Assembly: GCA_964624465.1 (NCBI GenBank)
Contig: CAZUZD010000179.1
Coordinates: 1-12,431 of the forward strand
Source of the DNA: CAZUZD01 sp964624465
GTDB taxonomy: Bacteria; Planctomycetota; Planctomycetia; Isosphaerales; Isosphaeraceae
Reading direction: 5' to 3'
DNA length: 12,431 bases
Every line of letters begins with the position of its first letter. Within the stretch, counting starts at the first letter, position 1. A program made the translations under genes and the position numbers. Below, one piece after another: positions 5,858-12,431 of this stretch. The notes beneath the pieces are model-generated. The model did no database searches, was not told the origin of the DNA, and was given only the letters and a program-made list of their open reading frames with translations.

Positions 5858-6529
5858 ATGACGATCCCACTCCCGACCGGCCTGCGACCCGGGTCCCTGC
5901 GCGGGCTCGTCCTGGCGCTGGCCACGCTGCTGGTCACGACCGGCGTCCGGTCGAGCACGCCGGCCGAAGACCCGCACCTGGCCTACGAGCGGCAGCTCCT
6001 GGAGGTCCGTCGCGACCCGGCGAAGGCCGACTGGATGGCCTTCCGGCGGGCGGTCGCCCGGGGGGGTGCGGCGGTCAGCGATCCGCCGGGCTTCGACGCC
6101 ACGGCCGTGGCCTTCGAGCTGGGTAACGGCGAGCGGGTGGCCGCGCTGCTGACCCTGGACCGGCTGATGACCCACCGCTGGTTCGACGTGAAGTCGCACC
6201 TCCAGGCGGCCGATCTCTGCCTGAAGGCCGACCGCCGCGACCGCGCCGCCGGACACCTGGCCGCCGCCGCCGGCCTGCTCGACGCCGCCCGCTCCAGCGG
6301 CGACGGCCGCTCGAGGCGCACGGCATGGCAGGTGCTCAACCAGGCCGAGGCCGCTGCCATCCTGGACGACCTGGGCATCCGCCCCAGCTCCCTCCAGATC
6401 GAGCGCCAGGACGATCGCGTCTACTGGCTGGCGGCGGTCGGCCCCGGCGCGCCGGATCGCCCCCCGGTCCCCTCCCTGTACTTCGTCGAGATGCCCGAGA
6501 CCCTCCACCGTCCGGGCGGCCTGCCCTGA
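5858..6529 (+). CDS. Secreted DUF4919-like protein of unknown function
   Basis: This 223-residue protein has a hydrophobic N-terminal signal (about residues 15-32, LRGLVLALATLLVTTGV) and a predicted periplasmic body. The body resembles DUF4919: an early DWMAFRRAVARG segment, a mid-region with alternating helices (LLTLDRLMTHRWFDVKSHLQAADLC and so on), then the recognisable stretch SSGDGRSRRTAWQVLNQAEA, LDDLGI, a Tyr-containing strand, and a closing SLYFVEM. The match is from memory of the family pattern, not a search. No catalytic residues are known. The ATG at 5858 has only a weak ribosome-binding site. The stop lies 24 bases before the formate dehydrogenase start, so it may share that transcript, but a link to formate metabolism is not shown. 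Confidence 0.7.
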   Translation: MTIPLPTGLRPGSLRGLVLALATLLVTTGVRSSTPAEDPHLAYERQLLEVRRDPAKADWMAFRRAVARGGAAVSDPPGFDATAVAFELGNGERVAALLTLDRLMTHRWFDVKSHLQAADLCLKADRRDRAAGHLAAAAGLLDAARSSGDGRSRRTAWQVLNQAEAAAILDDLGIRPSSLQIERQDDRVYWLAAVGPGAPDRPPVPSLYFVEMPETLHRPGGLP

Positions 6530-6539
6530 CCAATGCCCC

Positions 6540-6544
6540 GGGAG
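6540..6544 (+). promoter_or_regulatory. Ribosome-binding site deciding the formate dehydrogenase alpha start
   Basis: GGGAG lies 9 bases before the ATG at 6554. The alternative in-frame ATG at 6533 has no such motif, so 6554 is preferred. The choice does not affect the Tat motif, which lies downstream of both. Confidence 0.6.
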
Positions 6545-6553
6545 CGCCCGCGC

Positions 6554-9500
6554 ATGGCACCGACCGCGACCCGATCCCAGGCGACTGGCCTGAGCAGCCG
6601 CCGCCAGTTCTTCCGGGGCGCCGGCGCCGCCGCCGGCACCGTGGCCGGCCTGGGCCTGAACCTCCAGCCCGCCCGCGCCGCCGCGCAATCGCTCAGGATC
6701 CAGGGCGCCCGCGAGGTCCCCAGCGTGTGCCCGTACTGCGCCGTCGGGTGCGGCCAGATCGTCAGCGTCCGCGACGGCCAGATCGTGAACATCGAGGGCA
6801 ACCCCGACAGCCCGATCAACCGCGGCACCCTCTGCCCCAAGGGCTCGGCCACCTTCCAGCTCGCCGTGAACCCCAACCGGCTGACGACGGTCCAGTATCG
6901 CGCGCCGCACTCCACCCACTGGGAGGAGAAGCCGCTCGACTGGGCCATGGAGCGGGTGGCGCAGCTCGTCAAGAAGACCCGCGATGAGCACTTCACCGAG
7001 ACCTGGACGGGCACCGACGCCAAGGGCCAGCCGATCTCGAAGAAAGCCAACCACTGCAAGGCGATCGCCAGCCTGGGTGGCGCCACGATGGACAACGAGT
7101 GGAACTACCTGCAACTGAAGATGTGGCGGGCGCTGGGCGGGATCTGGCTCGAGAACCAGGCCCGCATATGACACAGCGCGACCGTGCCCGGTCTGGGCAC
7201 TTCGCTCGGTCGAGGTGGGGCCACCACCAGCCAGATGGACCTGCGCTTCGCGGACGCCATCCTGATCATGGGCTCGAACATGGCCGAGTGCCATCCGGTC
7301 GGGTTCCGGTTCGTGATGCAGGCCAAGGCGGCGGGGGCGCAGATCCTGCACGTCGATCCCCGGTTCACCCGCACGTCGGCCATGGCCGACACCTATGCCC
7401 CCCTGCGCGCCGGCACCGACATCGTCTTCCTCGGCGGCCTGATCCGGCACCTGCTGGAGCATGAGCTGTACTTCCGCGACTACGTGCTGAACTACACCAA
7501 CGCCGCCACACTCATCACCGACGAGTATCAGGACACCGAGGACCTCGCCGGCCTGTTCTCCGGCTTCGATGCCGACAAGAAGCAGTACGAGGCCAAGACC
7601 TGGCGCTACGACGCCGAGCCGCGCGCCGCCGGCGACGACCAGCAGGCCAGCCGGGAACTCAACGACGCCTCCACCTTCTCCCAGCGCTCGGGCAAGCTCA
7701 CCCAGCCGCCCCGCACCGATCCGACGCTGCAGGACCCGCGCTGCGTGCTGCAGATCCTCCGGCGGCACTACGCCCGCTACACGCCCGAGGTCGTCGAGGA
7801 TGTCTGCGGCACGCCGAAGGACGTGTTCCTGAAGGTCGCCCAGACCCTGGCCGACGCCTCGGGGCCCGACAGATCGGCGGCGCTCTGCTACGCGGTGGGC
7901 TGGACCCAGCACACGACCGGGGTGCAGATCATCCGTGCGGCGACGATCCTGCAACTGCTGCTCGGCAACATCGGCCGGCCTGGCGGCGGCATCATGGCGC
8001 TGCGGGGGCACGCGTCGATCCAGGGCTCGACCGACATCCCGACCCTGTACAACCTGCTGCCCGGCTACCTGAACATGCCCACGGTGCTGAAGTCGCACGA
8101 CACCCTGGGCGACTACCTGACCAGCGAGATCAGCCCGACCAGCTACTGGGTCAACATGCCGGCGTTCGCCGTCAGCCTGCTCAAGGCCTGGTTCGGGCCG
8201 GCGGCGACGGCCGAGAACGAGTACGGCTTCGGCTGGCTGCCGCGGATCACCGGCGACCACTCGCACATGCCCATGTTCATCGCCATGCAGCAGGGCGAGA
8301 TCAAGGGCTTCATGGCGATGGGCCAGAACCCGGCCGTCGGCGGCCAGAACGCCGGCTACCAGCGCCAGGCCCTGGCGAAGCTCGACTGGCTCGTCGTGCG
8401 CGACCTCTACGAGACCGAGACCGCCACCTTCTGGAAGGACGGCCCCGAGGTCCACAACGGCACGCTCAGGACCGAGGACATCGCCACGGAGGTGTTCCTG
8501 TTCCCGGCCGCCGCCACCGCCGAGATGGACGGCACCTACACGAACACCCAGCGCCTGATCCAGTGGCACGAGCGCGCCGTCGACCCGCCCGGCGACGCCC
8601 GCTCCGACCTGTGGTTCACCTTCCACCTGATGAACCGCCTCAAGGCCCTGTACGCCGACAGCAAACTCGATCGTGACCGGCCGATCCAGGCCATGACCTG
8701 GGACTACCTCGAAACCGAGGAGAACCACGGCTGGCGGATCGCCGACGAGCCGTCGGCCAGCCTCGTGCTGCGCGAGATGCACGGCACGTTCACCGCCGAC
8801 GGCAAGCCGGTCAAGAACTTCAGCGACCTGAAGGCCGACGGCTCGACCGCCTGCGGCGCCTGGATCTACAGCGGCATCTTCGCCCCCACCCCGACCGAGC
8901 CCGCCGGCCACAACCACGCCGCCAACCGCAAGGGGGACGACTGGGTGGCCCTGGGCTGGGCGTATGCCTGGCCCGCCAACCGCCGGGTGCTGTACAACCG
9001 CGCCTCGGCCGACCCCGCCGGCGTGCCCTGGCCCAAGGAGGCCCGGCTGGGCCGCAGGTTCGGCAACGGGGCGAAGGGGTACGTCTACTGGAACGCCGAG
9101 ACGAAGAAGTGGGAGGGCCTCGACGTCCCCGACTTCCCGCCCGGCAAGGCCCCGAACACGCCGGCCAAGCCCGACGGCATCGGCCTCGACTTCCACGATG
9201 GCGCCTCGCCGTTCATCATGAAGGCCGACGGCAAGGCCTGGCTGTTCGCCCCCTCGGGGCTCGTCGACGGCCCCCTGCCCACGCACTACGAGCCGTACGA
9301 GTCGCCGGTGGTCAACTCGCTCTACCCCGAGCGCCAGGCCAATCCGGTCGCCAAGATCTTCAACGTCGAGGGCAATCCGTACGCGCCGGTGGCCTCGCCC
9401 GATTATCCGTGCGTGCTCTCGACGTACCGGCTCACCGAGCACCACCTGAGCGGTTCGATGAGCCGCTGGCTGCCCTGGCTGAGCGCCCTGCAACCCGAGC

Positions 9501-9826
9501 TGTTCGTCGAGCTGAGCCCCGAGCATGCCGGCGAGCTGGGGATCGCGAACCTGGACCGGGTGGCGGTCAGCACGCCACGGGCGACGATCCACGCCAAGGC
9601 GCTCGTGACGCGGCGGATCCGGCCGTACCGCATCGGCGGCAAGACGGTGCACCACGTGGGCATGCCGTGGCACTGGGGGTACAAGGGGGTGGTCACGGGC
9701 GATGTCGTCAACGACCTGAGCGCGATGGTCGGCGACCCGAACGTGACCATTCACGAGGCCAAGGTGTTCGTCTGCCGGGTGGAGCGATCGACCGCGACCG
9801 CCCCGCCGGCGCGAGGGGGAGCCTGA
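6554..9826 (+). CDS. fdnG: Formate dehydrogenase alpha subunit, selenoprotein (Sec at TGA 7169-7171)
   Basis: Catalytic subunit that oxidises formate to CO2 using a molybdenum or tungsten bis-MGD cofactor, a selenocysteine and one [4Fe-4S] cluster. Reading through the TGA gives 1090 residues, near the family's roughly 1015. A twin-arginine signal SSRRQFF (about 14-20) followed by a hydrophobic Ala/Gly stretch predicts folded export to the periplasm. The cluster ligands are C59, C62, C66 and C94 (CPYCAVGC, then TLCPKGS). The TGA encodes residue 206 in the context ENQARI-U-HSATVPGLG, matching the E. coli FdnG/FdoG active site ENQARVUH. The frame is identical on both sides and family sequence continues directly (ATTSQMDLRFADAILIMGSNMAE), so this is not a frameshift or a truncated gene. 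C-terminal dinucleotide-binding sequence runs to the end. A gene caller that stops at TGA would split it at 7171 and restart at GTG 7184. The beta gene begins 5 bases later. Confidence 0.95.
7169..7171 (+). other. Selenocysteine codon (in-frame TGA)
   Basis: The TGA lies exactly where formate dehydrogenases carry their metal-binding Sec or Cys. The next residue is His, as in the E. coli enzymes. Coding is uninterrupted in the same frame before and after. Confidence 0.95.
7172..7212 (+). promoter_or_regulatory. Bacterial SECIS element
   Basis: Immediately after the TGA, GTGCCC (7184-7189) and GGGCAC (7195-7200) form a perfect 6-bp stem capped by GGTCT (7190-7194). The loop begins 18 bases after the TGA, the same distance and loop bases as in E. 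coli fdhF. An outer stem of CGACC (7179-7183) with GGTCG (7208-7212) is possible across a 7-base asymmetric loop. The bulged U found in the E. coli stem below the loop is not evident here. The element would bind SelB with Sec-tRNA; selA, selB and selC must lie elsewhere in the genome. Confidence 0.9.
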
Positions 9827-9831
9827 TCACC

Positions 9832-10665
9832 ATGGCCCAGGCCGTCGGCTTCTACACCGATACGACCGTCTGCATCGGCTGCAAGGCCTGCGAGGTCGCG
9901 TGCCACCAGTGGAATGCCCTGCCGGCGCGCGACGGTGGCCAGGTGCCGCTGAGCGGGCTGAGCTACGACAACACGGTCAGCCTCTCCGACGTGGACTGGC
10001 GCCATGTGAAGTTCGTCGAGCAGTTCGACGCCGACCGCGTCGGCGGCCGCTGGCTGATGATGTCGGACGTCTGCAAGCACTGCGTGCACGCCCCCTGCCT
10101 GGAGATCTGCCCGACCGGCGCGATCATCCGCACCGAGTTCGACAGCGTGTACATCCAGGAGCCGGTTTGCAACGGCTGCCGCGACTGCATCGCCGCCTGC
10201 CCGTTCGGCGTCATCCACGTGAGCGCCGAGAAGCACATCGCCCAGAAGTGCACCTTCTGCTACGACCGCCTCCAGAACGGCCTCGTCCCCGCCTGCGCCC
10301 AGGCCTGCCCGACGGCCTCGATCCAGTTCGGCCCGATCGACGACCTCAAGCAGCGCGCCGCCGAGCGGGTGCAGGCCCTGCACGAGCGCGGCGAGCAGCA
10401 GGCGTACCTGTACGGGGCCGACGACCAGATCCTGGGCGGCCTCAACGCCTTCTACCTGCTGGTCGACCGCCCCGAGGTCTACGGCCTGCCGGCCGAGGTG
10501 GTGCCGAAGGTGCCCAGCACGACCCTCTGGCCCTCGTCGGTGAAGGCGATGGGCGCCTCGCTGGCGGTGGGCCTGGCCGCCTTCTTCGCGTTCGGCCAGC
10601 GCAAGGAGGCCGTGGCCCAGGCCGAGAGTGCTCCCGCGCCACCGTCCCCCGAGCCGGAGGTCTGA
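9832..10665 (+). CDS. fdnH: Formate dehydrogenase beta subunit, 4x[4Fe-4S] electron-transfer protein
   Basis: This 277-residue ferredoxin-like subunit carries electrons from the alpha subunit to the membrane. It has sixteen cysteines in four groups: C14/C17/C20/C24 (CIGCKACEVAC), C81/C84/C89/C93 (CKHCVHAPCLEIC), C113/C116/C119/C123 (CNGCRDCIAAC) and C140/C143/C155/C159 (CTFC...CAQAC), enough for four [4Fe-4S] clusters as in FdnH and FdoH. A hydrophobic segment at about 238-255 (KAMGASLAVGLAAFFAFG) is the C-terminal membrane anchor seen in FdnH; the tail is Pro/Glu-rich. No export signal is present, consistent with co-export with the Tat-bearing alpha subunit. The ATG has GAGGGGGAG at 9813-9821, 10 bases upstream. 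It starts 5 bases after alpha and ends 3 bases before the next gene. Confidence 0.95.
   Translation: MAQAVGFYTDTTVCIGCKACEVACHQWNALPARDGGQVPLSGLSYDNTVSLSDVDWRHVKFVEQFDADRVGGRWLMMSDVCKHCVHAPCLEICPTGAIIRTEFDSVYIQEPVCNGCRDCIAACPFGVIHVSAEKHIAQKCTFCYDRLQNGLVPACAQACPTASIQFGPIDDLKQRAAERVQALHERGEQQAYLYGADDQILGGLNAFYLLVDRPEVYGLPAEVVPKVPSTTLWPSSVKAMGASLAVGLAAFFAFGQRKEAVAQAESAPAPPSPEPEV
10656..10660 (+). promoter_or_regulatory. Ribosome-binding site for the TTG-initiated membrane subunit
   Basis: GGAGG inside the end of the beta gene lies 8 bases before the TTG at 10669, supporting this non-ATG start. No ATG is nearby in frame that would keep the first membrane helix. Confidence 0.65.
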
Positions 10666-10668
10666 ACG

Positions 10669-11580
10669 TTGGACCCGTTCGTCGCCGACCCGGACTGGCA
10701 CGGGATCATCGTCGCGTACTTCTACCTGGGCGGGATCGCCGCCGGCTCGTACGCCGTGGCCTGCCTGGCGCGGCTGTTCGGCGACGCGACGGACCGGCGC
10801 GCCACCCGCTCGGCCTTCTACCTGGCGTTCCCGCTGGTGTCGGTCTGCGGCGTGCTGCTGATCTGGGATTTGGGCCGTCCCGAGCGGTTCTGGCACATGA
10901 TGATCCAGTCGCGCACTGGCTGGCCGATGTTCAAGTGGTGGTCGCCGATGTCCGCCGGTGCCTGGGCGCTGGGGCTCTTCGGCGGCTTCAGCTTTGCCTC
11001 ATTCCTGGGCGTGCTGGCGCAGGACGGCCGCCTGGGCCTGGGCCGGTTTGCCCCGCTGGCCGATCGCCTGGAGCATGGCCTAATCGGGATGGCGTTCGAG
11101 CTGGGCGGGCTTCTCACCGCCTTCTTCATCGCCAGCTACACCGGCGCCCTGCTCACCGCCACCAACCAGCCGATCTGGTCCGACACGACCTGGATCGCCC
11201 CCCTGTTCCTGGCCTCGGCGGCGTCGACCGGGGTGGCGGCCATGCTGCTCTGGAACCGCTGGGTCGAGCGCGACGTGAGCGAGCCGGCCACCGCGCGGCT
11301 GGAACGACTGGACCTGTTCGCGATCGGGCTGGAGATCGTCCTGCTGGCGGTGTTCGTGCTCTCGCTGCACGACCTGGCCGGCCTGGCGCTGACGACCTGG
11401 CCGGGGCTGCTGTTGCCCCTGTTCGTGCTGCCGTTCGGGCTGGTCCTGCCGGCGATCCTCCAGCGGCTCCGGCCGCATCAGGCCTTGCCGTGGGCCCCGC
11501 TGCTCGTGCTGATCGCCGGTTTCGCGCTGCGGCTCGCGGTGGTCGGGATGGCCAGCCCGCTGCTGGCGGCCTCGCCTTGA
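10669..11580 (+). CDS. nrfD: NrfD/PsrC-type membrane subunit of formate dehydrogenase
   Basis: This 303-residue, highly hydrophobic protein has about eight membrane helices (for instance at about 13-32, 48-66, 84-108, 135-160, 168-187, 207-226, 232-252, 268-290). NrfD/PsrC-type features include the early WHGIIVAYFYLGGIAAGSYAVACL helix, then IWDLGRPERFWHMM and FKWWSPMSAGAWALGLFGG, which resemble the quinone-site region of the family. It would take electrons from the beta subunit and pass them to quinone. It carries no obvious set of heme-binding histidines like the cytochrome b556 gamma subunit (FdnI) of E. coli, so this enzyme uses the alternative anchor. It starts with TTG 3 bases after fdnH and clearly belongs to the same operon. 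Confidence 0.9.
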   Translation: MDPFVADPDWHGIIVAYFYLGGIAAGSYAVACLARLFGDATDRRATRSAFYLAFPLVSVCGVLLIWDLGRPERFWHMMIQSRTGWPMFKWWSPMSAGAWALGLFGGFSFASFLGVLAQDGRLGLGRFAPLADRLEHGLIGMAFELGGLLTAFFIASYTGALLTATNQPIWSDTTWIAPLFLASAASTGVAAMLLWNRWVERDVSEPATARLERLDLFAIGLEIVLLAVFVLSLHDLAGLALTTWPGLLLPLFVLPFGLVLPAILQRLRPHQALPWAPLLVLIAGFALRLAVVGMASPLLAASP

Positions 11581-11641
11581 GCCGGCCGGGCCACGGCGGC
11601 GGTCGCCCGGGTCGGCACGATCCCCCCTTGGAGCACCACTC

Positions 11642-11857
11642 ATGCGGCCCGCCCGGAGCCTGACCGTACTGCTGTTCGTGGTCACACCGCTCGCGCTGCC
11701 GTCGGCCGGCTGCGACGGGCCCGAGGCGGTGCGCACCCGTGGCCAGCGGGGCGCCGACGTCGGCAACTACCCGGGGCTGCCGCTGCCGGTGCCGAGCAAG
11801 ATCGACGCGACCAAGGACCTGAGCCGGTTCCGCGAGACGACCGATGCCCGACCCTGA
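11642..11857 (+). CDS. Small predicted lipoprotein in the formate dehydrogenase operon
   Basis: This 71-residue open frame has a basic start, a hydrophobic stretch (about 7-19, LTVLLFVVTPLAL) and a lipobox-like PSAGC with C24 as the likely lipidation site. The mature part would be only 48 residues, Gly/Pro/Arg-rich in the first half and charged in the second (KIDATKDLSRFRETTD). GGAG at 11630-11633 is 8 bases before the ATG. The lipobox has Ser rather than Leu at -3, so lipidation is probable but not certain. It lies 61 bases after the NrfD-type gene and overlaps the next gene by 14 bases. No family was recognised. Confidence 0.65.
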   Translation: MRPARSLTVLLFVVTPLALPSAGCDGPEAVRTRGQRGADVGNYPGLPLPVPSKIDATKDLSRFRETTDARP

Positions 11858-12245
11858 CACCCCCGGACCGGACGCCGGCGCCGACACCGGCCTGCGTCCC
11901 AGCGACCTGGCGCTGCTGCACCTGGCCGCCGCCGACGCCCCGCCGCGCGCGCGGGCCCGCGACCAGCAGGCCGACCTGGCGGGCCTGGACCTGAGCCGCC
12001 GGGTGCTCGATGCGCTCGTCGAGCTCGACCCCGAGCCCGACGAGCTGGAGGCGGCCCTGTCGGCGATCGTCGCGCGGCTCGGGCCGCCCGAGGGTCCGAC
12101 CCGGGCCGTCTGTGCCCTGCTCCGCGACGAGTGGCGGGCCGCCGCCCTCCAGCCCCACTTCGCCGACTGGCTCCTGGGCGAGGCGCTCGCCGCCGGTGCC
12201 CGCGAGGGCGGCCGTCGCCGCCGGAACCGACCCGATGCCCGCTGA
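11844..12245 (+). CDS. Hypothetical protein, 133 residues, in the formate dehydrogenase operon
   Basis: The function was not recognised. The N-terminus is acidic and disordered (DPDTPGPDAGADTG), followed by a mostly helical body: LRPSDLALLHLAAAD, LDLSRRVLDALVELDPEPDELEAALSAIVARLG, and LLRDEWRAAALQPHFADWLLGEALAAGA. The C-terminus is Arg-rich. There are no membrane helices and one Cys, so it is a soluble protein. It overlaps the lipoprotein gene by 14 bases and the next gene by 11, an arrangement that implies translational coupling. A maturation or accessory role for the formate dehydrogenase is an inference from position only. Confidence 0.65.
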   Translation: MPDPDTPGPDAGADTGLRPSDLALLHLAAADAPPRARARDQQADLAGLDLSRRVLDALVELDPEPDELEAALSAIVARLGPPEGPTRAVCALLRDEWRAAALQPHFADWLLGEALAAGAREGGRRRRNRPDAR

Positions 12246-12431
12246 CCCCACCGCTCCCGCCCTCACCCCCGCCCCCTCCGATCGCCCACGCGACGCCGCC
12301 CTGGCCGACCTGGAGCGGCTCGGCCGCGACCGGCCCGAGCTGGCCGAGGCCGCCGCCCGGCTGGCCCTCGTCCTGCGCGCGGCCTTCACCCCGGCCGACG
12401 CCAACCCGGCGACCCTCGACCTGGCGGCGGC
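12235..12431 (+). CDS. Start of a gene cut by the window edge, possibly FdhE-like
   Basis: Only the first 65 codons are present. The start ATG overlaps the end of the preceding gene by 11 bases. The visible part has a Pro/Ala-rich leader followed by predicted helices (DAALADLERLGRDRPELAEAAARLALVLRAAF). A helical N-terminus of this kind in a formate dehydrogenase operon would fit FdhE, the accessory protein with C-terminal CxxC motifs, but those motifs lie beyond the edge. Other accessory proteins are equally possible. Confidence 0.5.
   Translation, partial: MPADPTAPALTPAPSDRPRDAALADLERLGRDRPELAEAAARLALVLRAAFTPADANPATLDLAA

Noticed and set aside
6533..6553. Upstream ATG at 6533 as start of the formate dehydrogenase
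   Set aside because: No Shine-Dalgarno motif precedes it, while the ATG at 6554 has GGGAG at a 9-base spacing. It would add only seven residues.
5711..9754. Minus-strand open frame of 1347 codons
   Set aside because: It lies antisense to the DUF4919-like gene and fdnG. Its translation is low-complexity Val/Gly/Ala/Arg/His without domains, as expected opposite GC-biased codons.
7184..9826. Separate 880-residue oxidoreductase starting at GTG 7184
   Set aside because: It begins in the middle of the SECIS hairpin, has no ribosome-binding site, and lacks the iron-sulfur and Tat parts, which are encoded in the same frame just upstream of the TGA.
9751..10896. 381-residue minus-strand frame opposite fdnH
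   Set aside because: It is antisense to a subunit with all sixteen expected cysteines and shows no protein family features.

Overview
This is a compact, very GC-rich window with strong G/C bias at third codon positions, which leaves long spurious open frames on the opposite strand. It reads as a planctomycete chromosome, most likely of the Isosphaeraceae type. That is an inference from base composition, the LE-D-R motif near the N-terminus of a predicted envelope protein, and the mix of gene families. No transposase, phage gene, CRISPR array, tRNA or rRNA was seen.

Left part (1-5133): a threonine aldolase (ltaE) is followed 2 bases later by endonuclease V (nfi). Convergent to nfi is a 173-residue minus-strand gene for a predicted exported protein with a planctomycete-style LEDR motif. 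A 327-base divergent region then carries a near-consensus promoter (TTGACA, 16 bases, TAGAAT) driving exbB and exbD homologues, followed by a DedA-family membrane protein. A strong 17-bp hairpin separates dedA from the next, convergent gene.

Middle part (5134-6529): a minus-strand Phd/YefM-type antitoxin with no toxin beside it, a 427-base gene-free stretch with a second promoter of the same form (TTGAAT, 16 bases, TAGAAT, minus strand), and a secreted DUF4919-like protein.

Right part (6554-12431): a respiratory formate dehydrogenase operon. The catalytic alpha subunit is a selenoprotein. Its frame is interrupted by an in-frame TGA at 7169-7171 at the known Sec site, followed by a hairpin with a GGTCT loop 18 bases after the TGA, the same position as in Escherichia coli fdhF. 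It is one gene from 6554 to 9826, not two. The alpha subunit has a Tat signal. Next come a 16-cysteine iron-sulfur beta subunit with a C-terminal membrane anchor, and an NrfD-type membrane subunit in place of the usual cytochrome b gamma subunit. Three small or partial genes follow: a probable tiny lipoprotein, a 133-residue unknown protein, and the start of a gene running off the right edge that could be an FdhE-like maturation factor. The inferred role is periplasmic formate oxidation with electrons passed to the quinone pool.
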